Source: Candidatus Thermokryptus mobilis (lineage in GTDB: Bacteria > Bacteroidota > Ignavibacteria > Kryptoniales > Kryptoniaceae). Taken from it: DNA of 64,000 nucleotides. The position numbers were made by a program, and so were the translations under genes. The notes beneath the pieces were generated by a model. The model made no database searches. It was not told the origin of the DNA and worked only from the letters and a program-made list of their open reading frames with translations. Position 1 is the first letter of the stretch. Each line of letters starts with the position of its first letter. The DNA is taken from positions 66,512-130,511 of the forward strand of contig NZ_FAOO01000005.1 in the NCBI RefSeq assembly GCF_900070205.1, given 5' to 3'. Of this stretch, positions 36,120 to 43,183 are shown piece after piece.

Positions 36120-36284
36120 TTAGCGCGTTTCCTTGTGGATTGTATGTTTATTGCAATGTTTGCAATACTTCTTATATTCAACCCTTTCAGGGTGCTTACG
36201 CCTATTTTTCGTCGTGGTATAATTCCTTCTCTTGCAAACAGTACATTCAAGCGTGATTATCTCTCTCCCTTCGCTTTTAGCCAT
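36120..36284 (-). CDS. rpmG: Ribosomal protein bL33
   Basis: 54-residue large-subunit protein. Sequence reads [17 protein letters not shown] then [18 protein letters not shown] and [15 protein letters not shown]. It has the two CxxC pairs (CTVC and CKHC), so it is the zinc-binding form. The ATG at 36284 follows tRNA-Thr (GGT) by 35 bases; the stop is 7 bases before tRNA-Trp. Confidence 0.95.
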   Translation of the reverse strand: MAKSEGREIITLECTVCKRRNYTTTKNRRKHPERVEYKKYCKHCNKHTIHKETR

Positions 36285-36319
36285 TTAATGGAGCTTAATT
36301 AATTATAAAAAAATTTTTG

Positions 36320-36392
<73 letters not shown>

Positions 36393-36400
36393 TTCCTGAG

Positions 36401-36473
36401 AGCGGGCGACGGGACTCGAACCCGCGACCACCAGCTTGGAAGGCTGGCGCTCTACCATCTGAGCTACACCCGC
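36401..36473 (-). tRNA. tRNA-Gly (TCC)
   Basis: Acceptor GCGGGTG / CGCCCGC (one G-T pair), anticodon loop CTTCCAA (anticodon TCC), T-loop GGTTCGAGTCC. Confidence 0.96.
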
Positions 36474-36483
36474 TCAAAACAAG

Positions 36484-36568
36484 TGGGTGGGGAGGGATTC
36501 GAACCCCCTCAGGCTTCACGCCACTGGGTTTACAGCCCAGCCCGGCTCTCCAACTCCGGCGCCCACCC
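36484..36568 (-). tRNA. tRNA-Tyr (GTA)
   Basis: 85-base type II tRNA with a long variable arm. Acceptor GGGTGGG / CCCACCC, anticodon loop CTGTAAA (anticodon GTA), T-loop GGTTCGAATCC, discriminator A. Confidence 0.95.
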
Positions 36569-36576
36569 ATCACCAG

Positions 36577-36649
36577 AGCTGGCGCGGGGATTTGAACCCC
36601 GGACCTGCTGATTACAAGTCAGCTGCTCTACCAACTGAGCTACGCCAGC
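36577..36649 (-). tRNA. tRNA-Thr (TGT)
   Basis: Acceptor GCTGGCG / CGCCAGC, anticodon loop CTTGTAA (anticodon TGT), T-loop GGTTCAAATCC. First RNA of the cluster that leads into the ribosomal operon. Confidence 0.96.
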
Positions 36650-36682
36650 TTTAAAAAGAACTCCTTACTTAAAGTGCAATCA

Positions 36683-36713
36683 TAAATATAATCATTCAAC
36701 TTAAAAAAAGCAA
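36683..36713 (-). promoter_or_regulatory. Promoter of the tRNA-rpmG-secE-ribosomal operon
   Basis: On the minus strand CTTG (TTG at 36711-36713), 20 bases, TATATTTA (36683-36690): Bacteroidota-type with one mismatch in each box. About 34 bases before tRNA-Thr (TGT). It could also be read as a sigma-70 pair TTGCTT-17-TATATT. Confidence 0.6.
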
Positions 36714-36718
36714 GAATT

Positions 36719-37210
36719 TCAACCCGAACTAGGCCCATACTTCAACATCCGCAACTTTATCTCCTTAACTATCGCATGATACTCCTCCAAATAATCCTTC
36801 GGCGGTGTCACCTTAACCCAATTCCCCAAACCCATACTCACTTGAACCTCAAATTCCAATACGGTATTGTAAATCTGATAACTCCTAAAATAAATGCTCG
36901 TCCTACCACGAGGTATTATGTGAACCTTCACCCTATCGCGAAACAATACCCCTATCGTATCAGAACCGATTGCCATCTGCCCATCCCTCAATCGCCAGTA
37001 TGTCTGCATAACATAATAATCCTTCGTCGGATCAATTATCTCCATCGTATATTCATAAAGCTGTAAAATAAAACTCGTCTCGTTTATAATGTAATTTTTA
37101 TCCGTGTTAAATGAAATCTCATACGAAACCACACCGCGTTCGCTTGTTAAATTCCAACTACGACAACCAAACATAACCAAAACCAAAACAAATAAAAACC
37201 TTAAAATCAT
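36719..37210 (-). CDS. Small predicted lipoprotein, unknown function
   Basis: 163 residues; family not recognised. The signal peptide MILRFLFVLVLVMFGC gives a lipid-anchor Cys16. The mature part is a predicted beta-rich domain (for example VSYEISFNTDKNYIINE and GRTSIYFRSYQIYNTVLEFE). An AGGAGG ribosome-binding site lies upstream of the ATG. It directly follows the CsgG-like membrane protein gene with 21 bases between them, so the two are probably one transcript and may work together. The gene ends just at the promoter of the tRNA cluster. Confidence 0.72.
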   Translation of the reverse strand: MILRFLFVLVLVMFGCRSWNLTSERGVVSYEISFNTDKNYIINETSFILQLYEYTMEIIDPTKDYYVMQTYWRLRDGQMAIGSDTIGVLFRDRVKVHIIPRGRTSIYFRSYQIYNTVLEFEVQVSMGLGNWVKVTPPKDYLEEYHAIVKEIKLRMLKYGPSSG

Positions 37211-37231
37211 CTCTATATCTCCTCCTTTACT

Positions 37232-37876
37232 TTATTGTGTGGTTGGTGGAACCCCACTATCCGGCTCGGGTGTCCCGCTTAATCCCCATATCAATGTATA
37301 CGTCCCAATGATAATTAAACCAAGCACAATGATGAAAAACAAACTCGTCATAACAGAAGCCCCTCGCGGTAATATCTTCCTGATGAAATCTCTGTCTATC
37401 TTCTTAACACCCTCATCTATATTGTCATACCGCCAAGTTATATCAACAGTGTGAAATCTTGAATTTAATTTATCATAACACTCAAACCTTCCAACAAGAA
37501 AAACATCATTCGTGTCCTTACCCTGATTCACAAAACTGCCAAAAAAGAGATAATCAACACCAAGCATGTGCGACAAAATTATAACATCGTTCTCAGCTGG
37601 ATATGACAAAACACTATTAATCCTATCACTTCCAACAAGCTTAACGGCTTCCTCGGGAGAAACAATTTCAATTGATGGTTTCTTAGCGAGGAGGTACAAA
37701 ATTCCATTTGTTATCTCGCGCTTTGTTCTTTCAGAAACACCGTCAAATTTAAAACCGATAAAACCAACCCTCGGCCTACCCCGCTGTTGGGCAAATATAA
37801 AACTTGGGATAAACTCATAAATCAGCAAAGAAAAAATGGCGAAACCAGCCAAAATCTTATTTCTGAAAAATTTCAT
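37232..37876 (-). CDS. Predicted CsgG/TolB-N-like secreted protein with C-terminal membrane helix
   Basis: 214 residues, unassigned to a named family. Signal peptide (residues 1 to about 29, ending FIFAQ). The middle VGFIGFKFDGVSERTKREIT, then ITNGILYLLAKKPSIEIVSP and GVDYLFFGSFV has the strand-helix order of CsgG/TolB-N type domains. A transmembrane helix near the end (SLFFIIVLGLIIIGTYTLIW) is followed by a short periplasmic or outer tail ending PDSGVPPTTQ. Function unknown; it lies between the cysteine desulfurase gene and a small lipoprotein gene. Confidence 0.65.
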   Translation of the reverse strand: MKFFRNKILAGFAIFSLLIYEFIPSFIFAQQRGRPRVGFIGFKFDGVSERTKREITNGILYLLAKKPSIEIVSPEEAVKLVGSDRINSVLSYPAENDVIILSHMLGVDYLFFGSFVNQGKDTNDVFLVGRFECYDKLNSRFHTVDITWRYDNIDEGVKKIDRDFIRKILPRGASVMTSLFFIIVLGLIIIGTYTLIWGLSGTPEPDSGVPPTTQ

Positions 37877-37890
37877 ATAACCGAAATTTT

Positions 37891-39069
37891 TTATTTGACC
37901 GCTAACTTAACGAAACCTGAAACAACCTCATAAAACTTTTCCACTGCATAATCAACATCATCAATGCTATTTGCTCTACCGAACGAGAACCGCACAGTTG
38001 AAAGAGCTGTTTTTTCATCCCGTCCAAGAGCCATTATAACATGTGAAGGTCTTAAACTTCCAGATGTGCAAGCAGAACCATTTGAAACAGCAACACCTTT
38101 AATATCAAGCCCGTAAATAATAGCTTCAGCATCTATCTCTATTTTACTTGAATTAATTGAAAAATTCAATATATGAGGTATTGACTTATCAACCGAACCA
38201 TTCAAAAGAAGCACATCACTAATTTCACTGAAAACATCGTTTATTTTATAAAGCATTCTTTCCTTCAACATCTTTGCATGCTCAAAATCATTTATCATCC
38301 GTTCAGCGCAAACTTCAACCGCCTTACCAAATCCAACTATTAATGGAACGCTCTCTGTCCCCGCCCTTCTTCCCGCTTCCTGCGAACCACCGTGATGAAA
38401 TTTTTCAATCTCAACCCCACTCCTGATGTAAAGGAAACCTATGCCTTTAGGTCCATAAATTTTATGAGCCGATGCCGAAAGCAAATCAACATTCAATTTA
38501 TCCACATCAACATCAATCTTCCCAAACGATTGAACAGCATCTGTATGAAACAAAATGCCATACTCCTTCGCAATTTGACCTATCGCCTCAATTGGCTGAA
38601 TAGTTCCGATTTCATTATTTACGTGCATCACACTTATAAGACAAGTCCTCGGGGTTATGGCTTGCTTAACATCGTCAGGGTCAATAATCCCATCCGATCC
38701 AACTTTTAGAAAAGTCACATCAAACCCATTTTTCTGAAGAAACATACACGCATCAAGAACTGCGTGATGTTCAATTTGCGTTGTTATTATGTGATTTTTA
38801 CCTCTTTTTAAATTTGCGATCGCAATTCCAAAAATAGCGAAATTATCCGCCTCAGTTCCACCACTCGTAAACACAATCTCAGAGGGCTTAGCATTTATAA
38901 AATTAGCTATCCTTTCCCTCGCTTCTTCAATAGCGACTTTCGCTTCCCTGCCAAATTGATGAACAGAGGATGGGTTACCGAAAATTTCCGTAAAATAAGG
39001 CATCATCGCCTTTAGGACATCGGGCTCAATCGGGGTAGTTGCTGCGTGGTCAAGATAAACTCTTCTCAT
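37891..39069 (-). CDS. Cysteine desulfurase, NifS/IscS type
   Basis: PLP enzyme that removes sulfur from cysteine for Fe-S clusters or thiolation, 392 residues. PLP lysine is K203 in SASAHKIYGPKG; the nucleophilic cysteine is C334 in GSACTSGS, in the group I loop. The start YLDHAATTP and FTSGGTEADN are typical. No IscU, IscA or SufB gene is next to it. The TonB-receptor stop lies 18 bases upstream, suggesting co-transcription. Confidence 0.93.
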   Translation of the reverse strand: MRRVYLDHAATTPIEPDVLKAMMPYFTEIFGNPSSVHQFGREAKVAIEEARERIANFINAKPSEIVFTSGGTEADNFAIFGIAIANLKRGKNHIITTQIEHHAVLDACMFLQKNGFDVTFLKVGSDGIIDPDDVKQAITPRTCLISVMHVNNEIGTIQPIEAIGQIAKEYGILFHTDAVQSFGKIDVDVDKLNVDLLSASAHKIYGPKGIGFLYIRSGVEIEKFHHGGSQEAGRRAGTESVPLIVGFGKAVEVCAERMINDFEHAKMLKERMLYKINDVFSEISDVLLLNGSVDKSIPHILNFSINSSKIEIDAEAIIYGLDIKGVAVSNGSACTSGSLRPSHVIMALGRDEKTALSTVRFSFGRANSIDDVDYAVEKFYEVVSGFVKLAVK

Positions 39070-39087
39070 AAAATTTTCAAAATTGAT

Positions 39088-41562
39088 TTAAAACTTAACA
39101 CTTATTCCAAGCGTTGGCAAAATCGGAAGTGAACTGATCGCGCGCCTTTTTATCTTTCCATCCGAAACACTAAAATCATAACCAACGATATTCTTTCTGT
39201 TGTAAACATTCATAACATCAATGTAAATGTCCATATCCGATCCGAAAAATTTCGTATTATAAGTAAACCTGACATCAAGCCGATGATAAGGTGGCTTTCT
39301 TGAATTGAAGAAATTGCTCAACCCACCATAGTCAATATCAAGTATAACTTTGTCCTTTACAGTCGCAATCCAAACAGAAGAATCTGTCACCATTATCCTC
39401 GGCTTTAACCCAACTGGCTCAGTATAAGGATAATTTGAACCATACATCCAGGTAAAGCTTAAATCAAACTTTCGGCTCAACCTCCAATTCAAAACAACAT
39501 TAAATGTATGTCTTTGGTCAAATATAAACGGTATATCAACCCCGTAAATCTTCCTCCTAGCAATAGAGTAAGAGTAAGAAACCCAACCGTAAACCTTTGT
39601 TTTAACTTTTCTCTTTTCAAGAAAAATTTCAAACCCATACGCCTTCCCATCACCCATATTAACAGGGATTGATGTAACCGAATCAGGCACAACCACAAGA
39701 TAAGGGTCGCTCCAACCTCGCCTGTCAGTTATCGGATGATCAGGTATTCTATCCGATACCCATTTCGTCCCCTGAACACGCTTTCTTACGATGAGGTTAT
39801 CAAAGTCCTTGTAATAACTTTCAACTCTGAAAAGAACATCAGAAGTCAGCCATCTTTCAACCCCCAAAACATAATGCTTTGACATCTCAGCATTTAATCC
39901 TTCCGCTTTTGTGAAATCAAAAAATGTGTTTTGATCGTAAATTTTCTCATAACCGGGCGATTGATAATACCATCCATAAGCAAACCTTAAACTCGTCAGA
40001 ACATCAAAATTGTAAAGGATGTTCAAGCGTGGTGAAATGTAACTTTTCCCAATTATCCCATAATAATCAAACCTCAACCCGGGTTGAACGATAAACTTTG
40101 AACCAAATTTTATCCTGTCCTGAATGTAAAAGTTGTATTTTGAATACTTTTCGGCATAGTTAAAAATCTCTGGAGCGGAAAAGAAACCAAGCGACTTCAA
40201 AAACATTTTAAGCTGTTCATCCATTTTTAAAACATATTTCAATTCCGAATTAATCAGATGACTTCCAAAACCAATCTCTATCAAGTGCCTGCCGAAATAA
40301 TAGCTCAGATCAAACGAAAGGGCTGTTTTACGAATTGAATAATTTGACCAAGTATCTATCTTAAAAAAGGTTGCGTCATCAGGGACGATTTTCCCCTGTG
40401 CATCATACGAGGGGTCAAGGATTTCACCACCAAATTTACTCTCACCGGAATTCTCATACCAAGAAGCCATAAACTTAACAAAGGAATTTTTCCCAAGGGA
40501 ATAGCTCCAGGAGAAACCGAATGTTTTATTGTAAGATAGGTCATTTACGGCTATGCTATCTGGGCGATCAAAATTCTGACCCGTTATGACATTCATAGCA
40601 TCACGGCTGAAGATGCCAATAAAGTTAAACTTTTGTTTTTCAAACGGCTCAAAGGTCAATTTCATTTGAAAATCGTAAAAATTCGGGAATGTCACATCAC
40701 CGTTTACAAGCTTAGTCTTTTCAGCTATCGGTTCAAGGATTAAATCATAATAAGTTCTCCTCGTTGAGAAAATCCAGGAGCCGTTTAAAGGCAGTTTTCC
40801 CTCAAAAATCAAATTAGCGTTTGTGAGATTGACATTTACCATGCTTGAAAAAATTTTATCTCTTCTTCCCTCACGAGCGCCCACATCAAGGACCGCAGAC
40901 AATCTATCCCCATATTTTGCAGGGAAACCACCACTCATAAAGTTAAATTCCCCAACCGCATCCGGATTGAACATGCTCACAAAACCATACAAGCGATAGG
41001 GATTATAAACCTCTATACCGTCAATTATTATCAAGTTTTCGTCTGGTGATCCACCACGCACAACAAAATTAGTCCCAAAATCAGTTGGCGCAAAAACCCC
41101 TGGCAATGTCCTTAACATCCTAAAAACATCTTCACCAAAACCAGCGCCTACCTTTACAGTCCTTGGCTCAACCTCAACAAAACTTGGTCTGACATCCACA
41201 ATACGCTTCGTTTTATAATCAGCTAAAACTTCAACTTCACTGAACTCAACATAACTTTGCTTCAATTGGAATTCAACATACGATATCTTCCCCTTCTCAA
41301 TCACAACTCTTTTTCTTTCAACTTCATAACCTATAACTTTCACCTCAACCTCATAAATCCCTGGCTTGACCTTTATCTCAAACTCACCGTTATCGTCACT
41401 TGATGAACCCATCAGAGTCCCAACAACTACAACATTGGCATTTGGGATTGGCTGTCCCGTCTCTAAATCAATAACTTTTCCTTTTATCAGCGATTCTTGA
41501 GAAAGCAATGTAATTGAGGAAATTAAAATCAACCCCAAAATCCAGGGATATCTATTCCACAC
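39088..41562 (-). CDS. TonB-dependent receptor with carboxypeptidase-regulatory N-domain
   Basis: Outer-membrane receptor, 824 residues. Order: signal peptide (about 1-22, ILISSITLLS), a carboxypeptidase-D regulatory-like domain (KGKVIDLETGQPIPNANVVV, residues about 26-105), a plug with LRTLPGVFAPTDFGTNFVVRG and LIIIDGIEVYNPY, then the 22-strand barrel ending in GISVKF. Translation starts at GTG 41562 inside the radical SAM gene, supported by GGGAGGTG 7 bases upstream. The substrate is unknown; the N-domain is typical of Bacteroidota outer-membrane proteins. It is coupled to the AmrS-type gene by a 34-base overlap. Confidence 0.88.
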   Translation of the reverse strand: MWNRYPWILGLILISSITLLSQESLIKGKVIDLETGQPIPNANVVVVGTLMGSSSDDNGEFEIKVKPGIYEVEVKVIGYEVERKRVVIEKGKISYVEFQLKQSYVEFSEVEVLADYKTKRIVDVRPSFVEVEPRTVKVGAGFGEDVFRMLRTLPGVFAPTDFGTNFVVRGGSPDENLIIIDGIEVYNPYRLYGFVSMFNPDAVGEFNFMSGGFPAKYGDRLSAVLDVGAREGRRDKIFSSMVNVNLTNANLIFEGKLPLNGSWIFSTRRTYYDLILEPIAEKTKLVNGDVTFPNFYDFQMKLTFEPFEKQKFNFIGIFSRDAMNVITGQNFDRPDSIAVNDLSYNKTFGFSWSYSLGKNSFVKFMASWYENSGESKFGGEILDPSYDAQGKIVPDDATFFKIDTWSNYSIRKTALSFDLSYYFGRHLIEIGFGSHLINSELKYVLKMDEQLKMFLKSLGFFSAPEIFNYAEKYSKYNFYIQDRIKFGSKFIVQPGLRFDYYGIIGKSYISPRLNILYNFDVLTSLRFAYGWYYQSPGYEKIYDQNTFFDFTKAEGLNAEMSKHYVLGVERWLTSDVLFRVESYYKDFDNLIVRKRVQGTKWVSDRIPDHPITDRRGWSDPYLVVVPDSVTSIPVNMGDGKAYGFEIFLEKRKVKTKVYGWVSYSYSIARRKIYGVDIPFIFDQRHTFNVVLNWRLSRKFDLSFTWMYGSNYPYTEPVGLKPRIMVTDSSVWIATVKDKVILDIDYGGLSNFFNSRKPPYHRLDVRFTYNTKFFGSDMDIYIDVMNVYNRKNIVGYDFSVSDGKIKRRAISSLPILPTLGISVKF

Positions 41563-42587
41563 TTATAGCACCTCCCACTTTCAATTTTATTTCTCACCAC
41601 TCTAAAACCAAATCTCTCAACGAGCAAAGCACCGCAATTATAACAATACGTGTTTTCATATTTATCAACATATCCGGGGATATTCCCAGCATAAACAAAT
41701 CTCAAACCTTCTTCATAACCTATTTCAGCTGCCCTTATAAGTTGCTCTGGTCTTGTATTGTCTGGATCTGTCATTTTATAATCCTTATGAAACGCGGTCA
41801 CATGCCAAGGTATGTTCGGTGAAACACTGGCAAGAAACTTTGCGATATCCCTCAACTCAGATTCCGAATCGTTAAACCCGGGGACAACAAGCGTAACAAC
41901 TTCAACCCAAAATCCTTTTTCAACAAGCATCTTTATCGTGTCAAGGACAACGCTTAACCTCCCGCCAAGTTTTCTATAGTTCAAATCGTTAAATGTCTTC
42001 AGGTCAACTTTATAAAAATCAACATAGGGTCGCAAATAATCAAGAACCTCAGGCGTTGCATTTCCATTTGAGACATAAGCCCCGCGAATTCCGTATTTCT
42101 TTGCTATTTTGAAAATTCCAACAGCCCATTCAGATGTTATAAGTGGCTCATTATATGTGCTCGTTATAATTTTGCTTTTATATTTCAAAGCAATCTCAAC
42201 TATTTCTTCAGGCGTAATAAAATCAGGCAGGATGCCAGCAACCGGGTCCCTTAGTGCTTGAGATGTAACCCAATTTTGACAATAATCGCAGTGGAAATCG
42301 CAACCTAACATTCCAAAACTCAAGGTATAACTTCCAGGATAAACATGGAAAAACGGTTTCTTTTCAATTGGATCAAGCGCAAGTGATGTCACATATCCCC
42401 ACGGGACGAGAAGTTTGCCCCCAGAGTTAAATCTAACCTTACAAACACCACTTCTCCCCTCCGGTATTTTACACCTATGACCACAAGCGAAGCATTCAAT
42501 TCTTTTGTCGTCAATCTTTCTGTAAAGCTCACCTTCTCTTGAGTTTTTAATCAAAACATCTCTTAATGTTTGAACCTCGCTGTACAT
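41529..42587 (-). CDS. amrS: AmmeMemoRadiSam-type radical SAM enzyme (AmrS-like)
   Basis: Radical SAM protein of 352 residues, in the same superfamily as pyruvate-formate-lyase activases. The cluster motif is C96, C100, C103 (GCDFHCDYC). Extra zinc-like cysteines flank it: C32/C35/C39 (CFACGHRC) and C49 at the N-terminus, and CYNCG...CYKCG at the C-terminus, the pattern of the AmrS family. The ATG at 42587 has GGAGG upstream. Partners MEMO1 and AMMECR1 are not in the neighbourhood. The reaction is undetermined. Its 3' end contains the start of the TonB-receptor gene. Confidence 0.82.
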   Translation of the reverse strand: MYSEVQTLRDVLIKNSREGELYRKIDDKRIECFACGHRCKIPEGRSGVCKVRFNSGGKLLVPWGYVTSLALDPIEKKPFFHVYPGSYTLSFGMLGCDFHCDYCQNWVTSQALRDPVAGILPDFITPEEIVEIALKYKSKIITSTYNEPLITSEWAVGIFKIAKKYGIRGAYVSNGNATPEVLDYLRPYVDFYKVDLKTFNDLNYRKLGGRLSVVLDTIKMLVEKGFWVEVVTLVVPGFNDSESELRDIAKFLASVSPNIPWHVTAFHKDYKMTDPDNTRPEQLIRAAEIGYEEGLRFVYAGNIPGYVDKYENTYCYNCGALLVERFGFRVVRNKIESGRCYKCGIDIPGFWG

Positions 42588-42649
42588 GAACAACCTCCAC
42601 TTTATCTTTTGCGCTCAATAACTCCAACACCTTAAACACATTTCAAGTT

Positions 42650-43168
42650 TCAATCGGAAAGAGCCGAGATTATCGCCTTACAAAAAGCTGGAAGGTCATC
42701 CGGATTCCTTGAACTTATCAAATTCCCGTCAACGACAACTTCATCATCAATATATTCGGCGCCTGCGTTAACAAGGTCATCTTTTATTGAGTAGAAACCG
42801 GTCACCTTTTTCCCTTTTAAAATCCCAGCGGATATTGGAACCCATCCAGCATGACATATGAAAGCGACAACTTTTCCAAGCTCGTAAAATTTCCTCGTCA
42901 GTTCAACCGCAACTTTATTTCTCCTTATTCTGTCCGGCGCATATCCCCCAGGGATTACAACTGCATCAAAATCATCAACATTTACATCTTCAAATTTAAT
43001 ATCCGACTTTATGGGATAACCATTTTTGCCCTTGAAAACCCGAACCTCTGGTCCAGCAATTTTAATCCCAGCCCCTTCTTCAATTAAGCGATATCTCGGA
43101 TAAAGAAGTTCTATCTCCTCAACCATATCTTCAACGAAGATGACAATTTTCTTTCCCTTTAGTTTCAT
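42650..43168 (-). CDS. DJ-1/PfpI family protein
   Basis: 172-residue cytoplasmic protein of the DJ-1/PfpI superfamily (deglycase or stress protease relatives). The nucleophile elbow is AFICHAGWVPISAG with Cys105 and His106, the conserved glutamate is in the MVEEIELLYP segment, and VVIPGGYAPDRIR is also typical. It may act in repair of glycated proteins or as a peptidase; the sequence does not decide. Sits between the T9SS subtilase and the radical SAM gene. Confidence 0.88.
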   Translation of the reverse strand: MKLKGKKIVIFVEDMVEEIELLYPRYRLIEEGAGIKIAGPEVRVFKGKNGYPIKSDIKFEDVNVDDFDAVVIPGGYAPDRIRRNKVAVELTRKFYELGKVVAFICHAGWVPISAGILKGKKVTGFYSIKDDLVNAGAEYIDDEVVVDGNLISSRNPDDLPAFCKAIISALSD

Positions 43169-43183
43169 CTCGCAAAGTAAATT

